Origin: an uncultured Verrucomicrobiota bacterium
Lineage (GTDB): Bacteria > Verrucomicrobiota > Kiritimatiellia > CAIQIC01 > Lenti-01
Length of the DNA stretch: 27,254 bases
Assembly: GCA_938003985.1 (NCBI GenBank)
Contig: CALKWZ010000001.1
Span: 1 to 27,254, forward strand
Reading direction: 5' to 3'
Shown: piece by piece, positions 6,512 through 13,258 of the stretch
How the letters are laid out: the number at the start of each line of letters is the position of its first letter
Position numbering within the stretch: position 1 is the first letter of the stretch
Program-made: the position numbers and the translations under genes
Notes under the pieces: model-generated
Told to the model about the DNA's origin: nothing
Databases searched by the model: none
The model's input: the letters and a program-made list of their open reading frames with translations, nothing else

Positions 6512-7432
6512 ATGGGCACGGAATGGAGTTGGTTGGCGGCGGCGGTTCGGCGGCGGACGGTCCGGATCCGCCGAGGATTTGTGGCGGCGGCGTTGGTGCC
6601 GCTGCTGCTGGCCGGCGGGTGCGAGGAAAAGACGAACCCGTACGCCTCGTCGCCGGGCGGGCGGTCCCGTTCCTTGCGGCCGGGCCACCCGGTGCTGGGC
6701 TATGGCCGGATCGCGCATTGGGCGCTGGATCTCGGCATGCTCAAGGCCGAATTGGCCGCCTGCGACGAGGCCGGGCTCGGCATCTACACCGTTTCCCTGC
6801 TCGGCTGGTGGCGCTATGCGCTGCCCGGCGCGCCGGACCAGCAGATCCGCGACCTGACGGAAGCGGCCTACAAGGTGCTGATCGAAGAGTGCCGTTCGCG
6901 CGGGATGATCGCCTTGATCGACGTCCACAACCAGAACAGCGGCAGCCGCAAGCACGGCGAACAGGGCCGGCCGCTGGACGATCCCGCCGAAGTGGCGTTG
7001 ATCGACTGGGGCATCGAGCTGGTGCGCAAGCACGGCCCGGCCAACGTCGTGGTGGTGCCTTGCCGCGAGGCCCGCGAGGAAAGCGGTTTTGCGGTCGAAC
7101 GCAAATGCGTGGAACGCTTGGACGGATTCCAGTTGTGCGCGAACGCGGGCAGCCGGACCTGGCCGGCGCCGGGCTGGGCGGATTACGCCGAGTGGCATCC
7201 CTGGAACGTGAACGAAGCGCCGCCGGCCGGAGCCATCGTGGCTTCGGACACGGCCGCCATTCTGAGCCAACTGAACGCCGGCGGCGTCTTCGGCCCCGGA
7301 CAGCCGGAAGTGGCGCGGCAATGGATGCTGGCCGGGGTGGCCCAGGGCAATCCCGCCCGGGTCTTCTATACCCTGTATCCGGGACCCGTGGATCTGGCCA
7401 CGATCCAGGCGATCGGTTCGGCCGCGCCATAA
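6512..7432 (+). CDS. Predicted lipoprotein, tandem paralogue 1, possible TIM-barrel
   Basis: Family not recognised. The 306-residue product has a basic N-terminus, a hydrophobic stretch FVAAALVPLLLAGG and Cys37, a lipoprotein-type signal (the -3 residue is Ala, so the lipobox is not ideal). The mature part alternates strands and helices: IYTVSLLGWW, GMIALIDVHNQNSG, ANVVVVPCRE, FQLCANAG, YAEWHPWN, GAIVASDT and ARVFYTLYPG. Eight strand-like peaks, several ending in His, Asp or Glu, would fit a (beta/alpha)8 barrel like clan A glycosidases, but the usual Asn-Glu at strand 4 reads Arg-Glu, so enzyme function is only a guess. ATG 6512 has GGGAG about 11 bases upstream; an ATG at 6491 lacks one. 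It diverges from the two-component genes and is followed by a close paralogue. Confidence 0.8.
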   Translation: MGTEWSWLAAAVRRRTVRIRRGFVAAALVPLLLAGGCEEKTNPYASSPGGRSRSLRPGHPVLGYGRIAHWALDLGMLKAELAACDEAGLGIYTVSLLGWWRYALPGAPDQQIRDLTEAAYKVLIEECRSRGMIALIDVHNQNSGSRKHGEQGRPLDDPAEVALIDWGIELVRKHGPANVVVVPCREAREESGFAVERKCVERLDGFQLCANAGSRTWPAPGWADYAEWHPWNVNEAPPAGAIVASDTAAILSQLNAGGVFGPGQPEVARQWMLAGVAQGNPARVFYTLYPGPVDLATIQAIGSAAP

Positions 7433-7519
7433 CCGGCCTTGTTTTCCCGACCGGCCATCCGTCTCCGGCCGGAACCGCCCGGCTCTCGCCGCGCGCCGCC
7501 GGCCCGGCGAAACGGAAGA

Positions 7520-7548
7520 TAAAGCAAACTTATCCATTCCGGTTTTGC
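7520..7548. promoter_or_regulatory. Dyad GCAAA-N15-TTTGC, copy 2
   Basis: Identical TAAAGCAAACTTA (7520-7532) and TTTGC (7544-7548) with the same 15-bp spacing as copy 1, here 77 bp ahead of the second lipoprotein start. Similarity outside the dyad is low apart from a GTGCGG just downstream in both. Preservation of this block suggests it is functional and that the second gene has its own promoter. Confidence 0.6.
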
Positions 7549-7600
7549 GTGCGGACCCGGGAACTGGCAATCAGACCCAAAGGCAACGAAAGGAATTCGC

Positions 7601-8527
7601 ATGACGAGCAATCAAAAATTTACGGTTTGCGGGCGGCCGGCGCGGTTGGGCGCCTGGCTGCGCAAGGGATTTTGGGCGGCGGCGCTGCTGCCGCTGCTGT
7701 TGGCGGGCGGCTGCGAGGACAAGGTCAATCCGTATGCTTCCGGTTCGCCGGGCGGGGGCTCCCGTTCGCTGCGTTCGGGCAACACGCTCCTGGGCTATGG
7801 CCGGGTTTCGCATTGGGCGGCCGATCTCGGCCTGCTGCGGGCCGAACTGCGCGCCTGCGACGAGGCCGGGATCGACATCTACACCGCGTCGCTGCTCGGC
7901 TGGTGGGGCACGGCCATGCCGGGGGCGTCCGAGCAGCAAATCCGGGACCAGACGGAAGCGGCCTACAAGGTGCTGCTCGACGAATGCCGCTCGCGCGGGA
8001 TGATCGCTTTGATCGACATCCACAACCAGAACAGCGGCAGCCGCAAGTACGGCGAGCAGGGCCGGAAGCTGGGCGATCCGGCCGAAGTGGCGTTGATCGA
8101 TTGGGGCATCGAGCTGGTGCGCAAGCACGGCCCGGCCAACGTCGTGGTGGTGCCGTGCCGCGAAACCGGCGATGCCAGCGGCTTGGACGTCGAGCGCAAG
8201 TGCGTCGAGCGCCTGGACGGCTTCCAGCTCTGCGCGAACACGGGCGCCCGCACCTGGCCGGTGCCGGGCTGGGCGGATTACGCCGAGTGGCATCCCTGGT
8301 CCGTCGACGAGGTGCCGCCGGCCGGGGCCATCGTGGTTTCGGACACCGGCCCCATCCTGAACCAGCTGAACGTGGGCGGGGCGCTGGGCCCCGGCCAGCC
8401 CGAAGTCGTGCGGCAATGGATGATGGCCGGGGTGGGCCAAGGCAATCCCGCGCGGGTGTATTACACCCTGTATCCGGGGCCCTTGGATCTGGCGACGATC
8501 CAGGCGATCGGTTCCGTGGCGCCGTAG
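7601..8527 (+). CDS. Predicted lipoprotein, tandem paralogue 2, possible TIM-barrel
   Basis: A 308-residue paralogue of the gene just upstream. From GYGR to the C-terminal IGSVAP the two proteins align without gaps and I count about four in five residues identical, with long runs identical at DNA level (e.g. about 50 bp around 7014-7063 and 8105-8154), so the duplication is fairly recent or is being homogenised. The signal peptide has the same LLPLLLAGGC ending. ATG 7601 has a good AAAGGA site 7 bases upstream. Differences cluster just after PCRE and in the SLLGWW-PGA segment, which would lie near the mouth of a barrel if the fold guess is right. It is not simply co-transcribed, since a 168-bp gap with its own copy of the dyad separates the two. 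Function unknown. Confidence 0.82.
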   Translation: MTSNQKFTVCGRPARLGAWLRKGFWAAALLPLLLAGGCEDKVNPYASGSPGGGSRSLRSGNTLLGYGRVSHWAADLGLLRAELRACDEAGIDIYTASLLGWWGTAMPGASEQQIRDQTEAAYKVLLDECRSRGMIALIDIHNQNSGSRKYGEQGRKLGDPAEVALIDWGIELVRKHGPANVVVVPCRETGDASGLDVERKCVERLDGFQLCANTGARTWPVPGWADYAEWHPWSVDEVPPAGAIVVSDTGPILNQLNVGGALGPGQPEVVRQWMMAGVGQGNPARVYYTLYPGPLDLATIQAIGSVAP

Positions 8528-8571
8528 TCTGGGGCCGTCCCCCTTCGGTCCTCGGCCGTTGGCCTGAATCC

Positions 8572-10656
8572 CTAATTCAGCAACGCGCCCTTGGGGCCGG
8601 CCTTGTCGTCCCAGTTGCGGGGCTTCTGGGTTTCGATGGCGGCGACGACCTTGGTGGTCATCTGGATGCCGCGGGTCTTGGGCGTGCGGACGGCGACCTT
8701 CCTGGGCTCGAATTCCTGCTGGTGGATCTGCTGGCCCTTGCGCGGCGCGTACTTGACGTAGAGCGTCGCGGGCTGGGCGTCGGAGAAGAACAGCGCCCGG
8801 GCGGTTTCGCCCTCGGGCACGCAGAAGTAGTCCTTGTTCTGGATGACGCCCCCGAACGCGAACCGCTTGAGGTGCGTGATGCCGTCGGCCTCGTAGACGA
8901 GGGTCATCACGCGGTCGCGGTCGTAGATGGCGGCATAGACGAGGTTCTTGTCCACGAACAGTTTTTCGGGCGGCGGGACGACGCGGTAGCGGCAGTCGTT
9001 CCAGACGAGGATGACCTTGTCGTAGGACGAGCAGCGGAAGAGGGGCTCGCCGCCGCCCACGTCGTAGCCGAGATAGCCCTTTTCCTTGTCGAGGACGACG
9101 GCGTGCTCCTCGGCGGTCAGTTCGCGCACTTCGATGGCGTCGAACTTGGCTTCCTTGGTCTTGCGGGGGAAGAGGTCGGCGTAGTCGCGGTAGAGCCCCT
9201 TGAGATACTTGATCGCGTAGGCGGTCACGTCGGTGAGGTTCTGCTCGACGGCGGCGAAGTCGGCGAGGAGATCGTCTTCCTCCTTGCGCGACTTGTTGAT
9301 GTCGTAGAGCGAAATGCGCCGGATGGGAATGCCCAGCAGCAGGTCGAGGTCGGCGCCGGTAACGTCGCGCCGCAGCTGGTCGCGGAAGGGGGCGAGGCCG
9401 TCGAGGATGGCCTGGCGGACTTCGGCGGCCGTCTTGCATTCCTCGATGCGCTTGTAGATGCGGTGCACGATGAACAAGCGCACGAGCGAGGCCGCCTGGA
9501 GGGCTTCGTCGATCTTCTTGCGCTCGATCTGGAGTTCCTTGCGCAGCAGGTCGACGAGGCGCTTGACGTTGTGGCGCAGGATGTCGTGGACGGACATCTC
9601 GACGGGGCGCTGTTCCTTGATGACGATGGGGCGCAGGGAAATGGACGCCTCGCACTGGGTGAAGACGTAGAGCGCCTGGATGGCCTGCTGGACGTCGGCG
9701 TCGGCCGCGAGGGCGATTTCGATCTCGACCTTGCCCGCCGTGTAGTCGCGGATGGCCTTGGTCTTGAGCTTGCCCTTCTTGGCGGCGTCTTCGATGGAGG
9801 CGATGAGCGTTTCGGTGGTGACGCCGTAGGGCAATTCGCGGATGACGAGGGTGGCTTCGTCTTTTTGGTCGACGACGGCCCGGCAGCGGACCTTGCCGCG
9901 GCCTTCGTCGTACTCGCGGGTGTCGATCAGTCCGCCCTGCGGGAAGTCGGGCGCCAGCTTGAACGGCTTTTTCTGGAGGATCGCGATCTGCGCCTGGAGC
10001 AGTTCGCCGAAATTGTGCGGCAGGACGCGGGTGGACAGGCCGACGGCGATGCCTTCCGTGCCGAGCATCAGCAGCAGCGGCAGCTTGGCCGGCAGCACGA
10101 CGGGCTCTTTGTTGCGGCCGTCGTAGGAGGGCACGTAGTCGGTCAAATCGGGATTGAACAGCTGCGTGGCGGCCAGATCCGTCAGGCGGCATTCGATGTA
10201 GCGCGGCGCGGCGGCGGGATCGCCGGTGTGGATGTTGCCGAAGTTGCCCTGGCCCTCGATGAGGTAGCCGCGGTTGACCAGCGTGACCAGCGCGTCGCCG
10301 ATGGAGGCGTCGCCGTGCGGGTGGTACTGCATGGTGTGGCCGACGATGTTGGCGACCTTGATGAACCGGCCGTCGTCCTTTTCGTAGAGCGCGTGGAGGA
10401 TGCGGCGCTGGACGGGCTTGAGGCCGTCGTCGAGCTCCGGAATGGCGCGGTCGCGGATGACGTAGGACGCGTACTGCAGGAAATTGCCGTCCATCAGCCG
10501 GTGCAGCGGACCGTCGCCGAGGTCTTTCTCGTCGACGTGCGGGACGGGTTCGGCGGGCGCGGCGGACGACTTGGCCCCTTTGGCGCCCTTGGCGGGGCGC
10601 GGGGCGTCGTCGTCGGAGTCGGAACCGAAAAGGGATGGTTGCTGGATGTCGGTCAT
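8572..10656 (-). CDS. parC: DNA topoisomerase IV / gyrase-type subunit A
   Basis: Breakage-reunion subunit of a type IIA topoisomerase that relaxes or decatenates DNA with an ATPase partner. The 694-residue protein has a low-complexity acidic/Lys-Ala leader (about 1-45), then YASYVIRDRAIPELDDGLKP, QRRILHAL, the HPHGD box (112-116) and AAAPRYIECRL with Arg152 and catalytic Tyr153. It is shorter than GyrA (usually 800 or more) and after about residue 470 lacks clear GyrA-box motifs, ending in a region with FEPRKVAVRTPKTRGIQ, which favours ParC over GyrA. No parE/gyrB gene is adjacent, although they are often paired. ATG 10656 starts the conserved frame but no Shine-Dalgarno is visible. ParC versus a second GyrA-like protein is not settled by this window. 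Confidence 0.9.
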   Translation of the reverse strand: MTDIQQPSLFGSDSDDDAPRPAKGAKGAKSSAAPAEPVPHVDEKDLGDGPLHRLMDGNFLQYASYVIRDRAIPELDDGLKPVQRRILHALYEKDDGRFIKVANIVGHTMQYHPHGDASIGDALVTLVNRGYLIEGQGNFGNIHTGDPAAAPRYIECRLTDLAATQLFNPDLTDYVPSYDGRNKEPVVLPAKLPLLLMLGTEGIAVGLSTRVLPHNFGELLQAQIAILQKKPFKLAPDFPQGGLIDTREYDEGRGKVRCRAVVDQKDEATLVIRELPYGVTTETLIASIEDAAKKGKLKTKAIRDYTAGKVEIEIALAADADVQQAIQALYVFTQCEASISLRPIVIKEQRPVEMSVHDILRHNVKRLVDLLRKELQIERKKIDEALQAASLVRLFIVHRIYKRIEECKTAAEVRQAILDGLAPFRDQLRRDVTGADLDLLLGIPIRRISLYDINKSRKEEDDLLADFAAVEQNLTDVTAYAIKYLKGLYRDYADLFPRKTKEAKFDAIEVRELTAEEHAVVLDKEKGYLGYDVGGGEPLFRCSSYDKVILVWNDCRYRVVPPPEKLFVDKNLVYAAIYDRDRVMTLVYEADGITHLKRFAFGGVIQNKDYFCVPEGETARALFFSDAQPATLYVKYAPRKGQQIHQQEFEPRKVAVRTPKTRGIQMTTKVVAAIETQKPRNWDDKAGPKGALLN

Positions 10657-10756
10657 GGCGTCAACGGTCGGGCACTATACCGGGGCGGCGCGGGGATGAC
10701 AAGCGGCGGGGCGGAGGACTTGATTTCGCGCGGCGCGGCGGGCAGTATGGCGACGC

Positions 10757-11698
10757 ATGAGGGCGTGGCTCAAGCGGATCTATCGCGAAACGGACTGGGG
10801 CCGGCGGGCGTTTTTCCCGCTGGTGCGGGCGCGGGACTGGCTGCAAGGGGGCGGGTGGCGGTCGGACCGGAGCGCCATCGAACGGAAATTCGCCCAGACG
10901 TTCGGCTACCCGCTGGACTGGGCGAATCCGCGTACGCTGAACGAAAAGCTGAACTGGATGAAGCTGCACGTGCGCGACCCGCTGCAGAAGATCGCGGCGG
11001 ACAAGTACGCCGTGCGGGCGCACGTGGCGGCGAAGGTGGGGGAGAAGTACCTGATTCCGCTGATCCGGAAGTGCGACCGGGCGGAGGAGATCCGCTTTGC
11101 GGAGCTGCCGGCGGCGTTTGTCTTGAAGACGAACCACGGCAGCGGGCAGAACTGGATCGTGCGGGACAAATCGCGCGAGGACGAACGCGCGGTGGTGCGC
11201 CAGTTCCGCGAATGGCTGGCGACGAGCCATTACGCCGCCTCGCGCGAATGGCCGTACAAGGACATGAAGCCGGCCGTCGTGGTCGAAGAACTGCTGCTGG
11301 ACGAAACGGGGCACGTACCCAGCGATTTCAAGTTCCATTGCTTCGGCGGGAAGGTCGCGGCGATCCAGGTGGATCTGGACCGCGAGACGGCGCACCGGCG
11401 GAATTTCTACGATCTGGACTGGCGGCTCCAGCCCTTCATCTGGACGGAGTGGGAGGGGAGCAAGCCGTCCTGGCCCAATGGGCGGGCGGTGGCGCGGCCG
11501 GCGGCGCTGGCGGAAATGGTGCGCGTGGCGGAAACGCTCGCGGCCGATTTCCCCTATGCGCGCATCGACCTGTTTTATTGCCGCGGCCAGGTCTACTTCG
11601 GGGAAATCACCTTCTACCACGGCGGCGCCTTCGAACGGTTCGATCCGCCGGAATTCGATCGCTTTTTCGGCGATAAATTGGCCTTGCCGCGCGGATAA
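10757..11698 (+). CDS. TupA-like ATP-grasp family protein
   Basis: ATP-grasp enzymes of this type (TupA-like, PF14305) are found in cell-surface polysaccharide loci, where they are thought to attach amino acids or similar groups; the substrate is unknown. The 313-residue product shows LDWANPRTLNEKLNWMKLH and ADKYAVRAHV near the N-terminus, then FVLKTNHGSGQNWIVRDK (nucleotide-binding Lys and Gly loop), VVEELLLDETG, SDFKFHCFGGKVAAIQVD, DLDWRLQPF, and the metal/ATP end motif YARIDLFYCRGQVYFGEITFYHGGAF. Length and motif order are complete. The ATG at 10757 has only a weak ribosome binding site. The gene stands alone here, diverging from parC and followed by pheS; no glycosyltransferases are nearby. 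Confidence 0.88.
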   Translation: MRAWLKRIYRETDWGRRAFFPLVRARDWLQGGGWRSDRSAIERKFAQTFGYPLDWANPRTLNEKLNWMKLHVRDPLQKIAADKYAVRAHVAAKVGEKYLIPLIRKCDRAEEIRFAELPAAFVLKTNHGSGQNWIVRDKSREDERAVVRQFREWLATSHYAASREWPYKDMKPAVVVEELLLDETGHVPSDFKFHCFGGKVAAIQVDLDRETAHRRNFYDLDWRLQPFIWTEWEGSKPSWPNGRAVARPAALAEMVRVAETLAADFPYARIDLFYCRGQVYFGEITFYHGGAFERFDPPEFDRFFGDKLALPRG

Positions 11699-11718
11699 AG
11701 CCGTTTTTCGTGCTTTCT

Positions 11719-11741
11719 ATTTTTCCACGACGTGGAAAAAT
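11719..11741. promoter_or_regulatory. Palindrome A upstream of pheS
   Basis: Perfect dyad with 11-bp arms (11719-11729 and 11731-11741) about a single central A; core TTCCACG-A-CGTGGAA flanked by runs of T and A. The T-run comes first and the A-run last, so it is not an intrinsic terminator on either strand. An operator is likely. Confidence 0.65.
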
Positions 11742-11750
11742 GCCCCGGAA

Positions 11751-11771
11751 TTTTTCCACAGTGTGGGAAAA
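11751..11771. promoter_or_regulatory. Palindrome B upstream of pheS
   Basis: Same design as palindrome A: arms TTTTTCCACA (11751-11760) and TGTGGGAAAA (11762-11771), one mismatch, central G. Its centre is 31 bp from that of palindrome A, three helical turns, so a protein would meet both on one DNA face. The pheS start follows 21 bp later. Confidence 0.65.
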
Positions 11772-11792
11772 CCGCGATTTCGAGGAGAATTC

Positions 11793-12809
11793 ATGGACAT
11801 CCAGGAAGTAGATGGATTGACGGCGCAGGCGCTGGCGGAGCTGGCGGGCGCGGCGGATTTGGCCGCGCTGGAGGCGCTGCGGGTGAAGTACATCGGCCGC
11901 AACGGAATGCTCCCGGCGCTGATGCAGGGGCTCAAGGACGTGCCCGCGGCGGACAAACCGGCGATGGGCCAAGCCCTCAACCGCTTCAAGACGGGCGTGA
12001 CGGCGGCGGTGGCCGAGCGCAAGGCGGCGCTGGAGGCGGCGGCGAAGGTGGCCAAGGCCGGCGCGTTCGATCTTTCCCTGCCCGGGCGCTGGGCGCGCCG
12101 CGGCCGGCTGCATCCGATCCAGCAGCTCATCGACAAGACCTCGGCGATCTTCCGCCGCATGGGCTTCACGGTGGCCGACGGACCGGACGTGGAGACGGAG
12201 TACTACAACTTCGACGCGTTGAACACGCCGGCCGACCACGTCTCGCGCGACGTGCAGGACACGTTCTATCTGCCCGGCGGCCTGCTGCTGCGCACGCAGA
12301 CCAGCGCGGTGCAGGCGCGGTACATGGAAAGCCGCCAGCCGCCCGTGCGGATCGTCTGCCCGGGCCGCTGCTACCGGCGCGACACGACGGACGCGACGCA
12401 CTCGGCCAACTTCCACCAGATCGAAGGCCTCTACGTCGATGAAAAGGTCAGCCTGGCCGATTTGAAGAGCGACATCGACCACTTCGCCGGTGAGCTGATG
12501 GGCCCGGGCGTGAAGTCGCGCTTCCGCACCCATTTCTTCCCGTTCACCGAGCCGAGCGTGGAAGTGGATTTCTCCTGCCACATGTGCGGCGGCAAGGGCT
12601 GCCGGGTCTGCAAGCAGAGCGGCTGGATCGAGATCATGGGCGCCGGCATGGTGGATCCCAACGTCTTCAAACTGGCCGGCTACGATCCGGAAATAGTCAC
12701 CGGCTACGCCTTCGGCATGGGCATCGAGCGCCTGGCGATGATCCTGTTCGGCATCGACGACATCCGGCGGCTGTACGAAAACGACGCGCGGTATCTCGCC
12801 CAATTCTGA
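11793..12809 (+). CDS. pheS: Phenylalanyl-tRNA synthetase alpha subunit
   Basis: Catalytic subunit of the (alpha-beta)2 enzyme that charges tRNA-Phe. The 338-residue protein has an N-terminal coiled coil (about 10-100, Ala/Lys-rich) and the class II core: HPIQQLIDKTSAIFRRMGF (motif 1 region), TSAVQARYM and VCPGRCYRRDTTDATHSANFHQIEG (motif 2, substrate pocket) and AFGMGIERLAMI (motif 3). A CHMCGGKGCRVC cluster near 255-270 could bind zinc and occurs in many bacterial PheS. GAGGAG six bases upstream fixes ATG 11793. Two palindromes precede it. Unusually, pheT does not follow directly: a 427-bp cassette lies between, and a hairpin covers the pheS stop codon. Confidence 0.98.
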   Translation: MDIQEVDGLTAQALAELAGAADLAALEALRVKYIGRNGMLPALMQGLKDVPAADKPAMGQALNRFKTGVTAAVAERKAALEAAAKVAKAGAFDLSLPGRWARRGRLHPIQQLIDKTSAIFRRMGFTVADGPDVETEYYNFDALNTPADHVSRDVQDTFYLPGGLLLRTQTSAVQARYMESRQPPVRIVCPGRCYRRDTTDATHSANFHQIEGLYVDEKVSLADLKSDIDHFAGELMGPGVKSRFRTHFFPFTEPSVEVDFSCHMCGGKGCRVCKQSGWIEIMGAGMVDPNVFKLAGYDPEIVTGYAFGMGIERLAMILFGIDDIRRLYENDARYLAQF

Positions 12810-12818
12810 TTGGGCGAG
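12795..12818 (+). repeat. Perfect hairpin over the pheS stop codon
   Basis: Ten-base arms (12795-12804, starting CTCGCCC, and 12809-12818) with a TCTG loop that includes the first two bases of the pheS TGA. No T-run follows. It abuts the left inverted repeat of the S23 cassette exactly, so it may be the cassette's target, a processing site, or a barrier protecting pheS mRNA. Confidence 0.65.
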
Positions 12819-12853
12819 AGTATTCAGGAGTCAGAATTCAGGATTCAGAATGG
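12819..12853 (+). repeat. Left inverted repeat of the S23 cassette
   Basis: AGT followed by four 7-mers in the order a-b-a-c, where a is ATTCAGG, b is AGTCAGA and c is ATTCAGA (the first shares its A with the leader), then ATGG. It contains an AGGA (12840-12843) six bases before the ATG at 12850, so the repeat itself supplies the gene's ribosome binding site and start. Confidence 0.8.
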
Positions 12854-13233
12854 AGACGAGGGGCAGAATGCGGGCGGCCGCCCGAACGTTCGAGGACTTG
12901 GTGGTTTGGCAGAAAGCCCACCAATTCGCGCTGGCGGTCTATCGCCTGACGCGGGCGTTTCCCCGTTCGGAAGTCTACGGCCTGACCTCCCAGTTCCGGC
13001 GCGCGGCGGTTTCGATCGCAGCGAACATTGCGGAGGGATTCCGCAAGCGCGGCAGCGCCGACAAGGTGCGTTTCCTGAACATCGCGCAGGGCTCCTTGGA
13101 GGAGTCGCGCTACTATCTGATTTTGGCTCGCGATTTGGAGTATGGAGACGTTTCCGAAGCGAAGGCCGTTTTGGAGGAGACCAGCAAGTTGCTGGAGGCA
13201 TATTCCCGTTCCATTCTGAATTCTGACTCCTGA
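12850..13233 (+). CDS. S23/IVP-type four-helix-bundle protein
   Basis: A 127-residue member of the family found in 23S rRNA intervening sequences and related to the Avd accessory protein of diversity-generating retroelements (TIGR02436/PF05635). Diagnostic stretches are TFEDLVVWQKAHQFALAVYRLT, PRSEVYGLTSQFRRAAVSIAANIAEGF, the KRGSADKVRFLNIAQGSLEESRYYLILARDL region and a final helix. These proteins form pentamers with a basic surface thought to bind nucleic acid; the molecular role is unsettled. Start and stop both lie inside the flanking inverted repeats, and the last residues ILNSDS are encoded by the right repeat. A later ATG at 12868 would remove six residues. The gene is read with pheS and pheT, so it should be co-transcribed with them. 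Confidence 0.92.
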   Translation: METRGRMRAAARTFEDLVVWQKAHQFALAVYRLTRAFPRSEVYGLTSQFRRAAVSIAANIAEGFRKRGSADKVRFLNIAQGSLEESRYYLILARDLEYGDVSEAKAVLEETSKLLEAYSRSILNSDS

Positions 13234-13245
13234 ATTCTGAATACT
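13211..13245 (-). repeat. Right inverted repeat of the S23 cassette
   Basis: Reverse-complemented, it reads AGT, then the same 7-mer set in the order c-a-b-c, then ATGG; it matches the left repeat at 30 of 35 positions. It encodes the last residues and the TGA stop (13231-13233) of the S23 gene. pheT's own AGGA site and ATG lie just outside it. Confidence 0.8.
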
Positions 13246-13258
13246 AATAGGATTTACC

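Larger units (their letters stand above)
12819..13245 (+). mobile_element. Putative S23 four-helix-bundle cassette between pheS and pheT
   Basis: A 427-bp unit bounded by 35-bp imperfect inverted repeats (30 of 35 matching) and holding a single gene. It splits pheS from pheT, which are adjacent in most bacteria. Related genes are known inside excisable intervening sequences of 23S rRNA in Leptospira and Coxiella, also bounded by inverted repeats. No transposase or target duplication is visible; mobility, possibly with help in trans, is inferred. Confidence 0.55.

Noticed and set aside
8528..8571. A possible terminator between the second lipoprotein and parC.
   Set aside because: Only short imperfect GGCC pairings can be drawn and no T-run is present.
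6523..11676. A 1717-residue open frame on the plus strand.
   Set aside because: It runs antisense through parC and out of frame through both lipoproteins and the ATP-grasp gene; the composition is that of G+C-rich shadow frames, with no motifs.
12819..13245. The repeated TCAG 7-mers as a CRISPR or simple satellite.
   Set aside because: There are no unique spacers of constant length; the repeats occur only at the two ends, inverted, around one gene.
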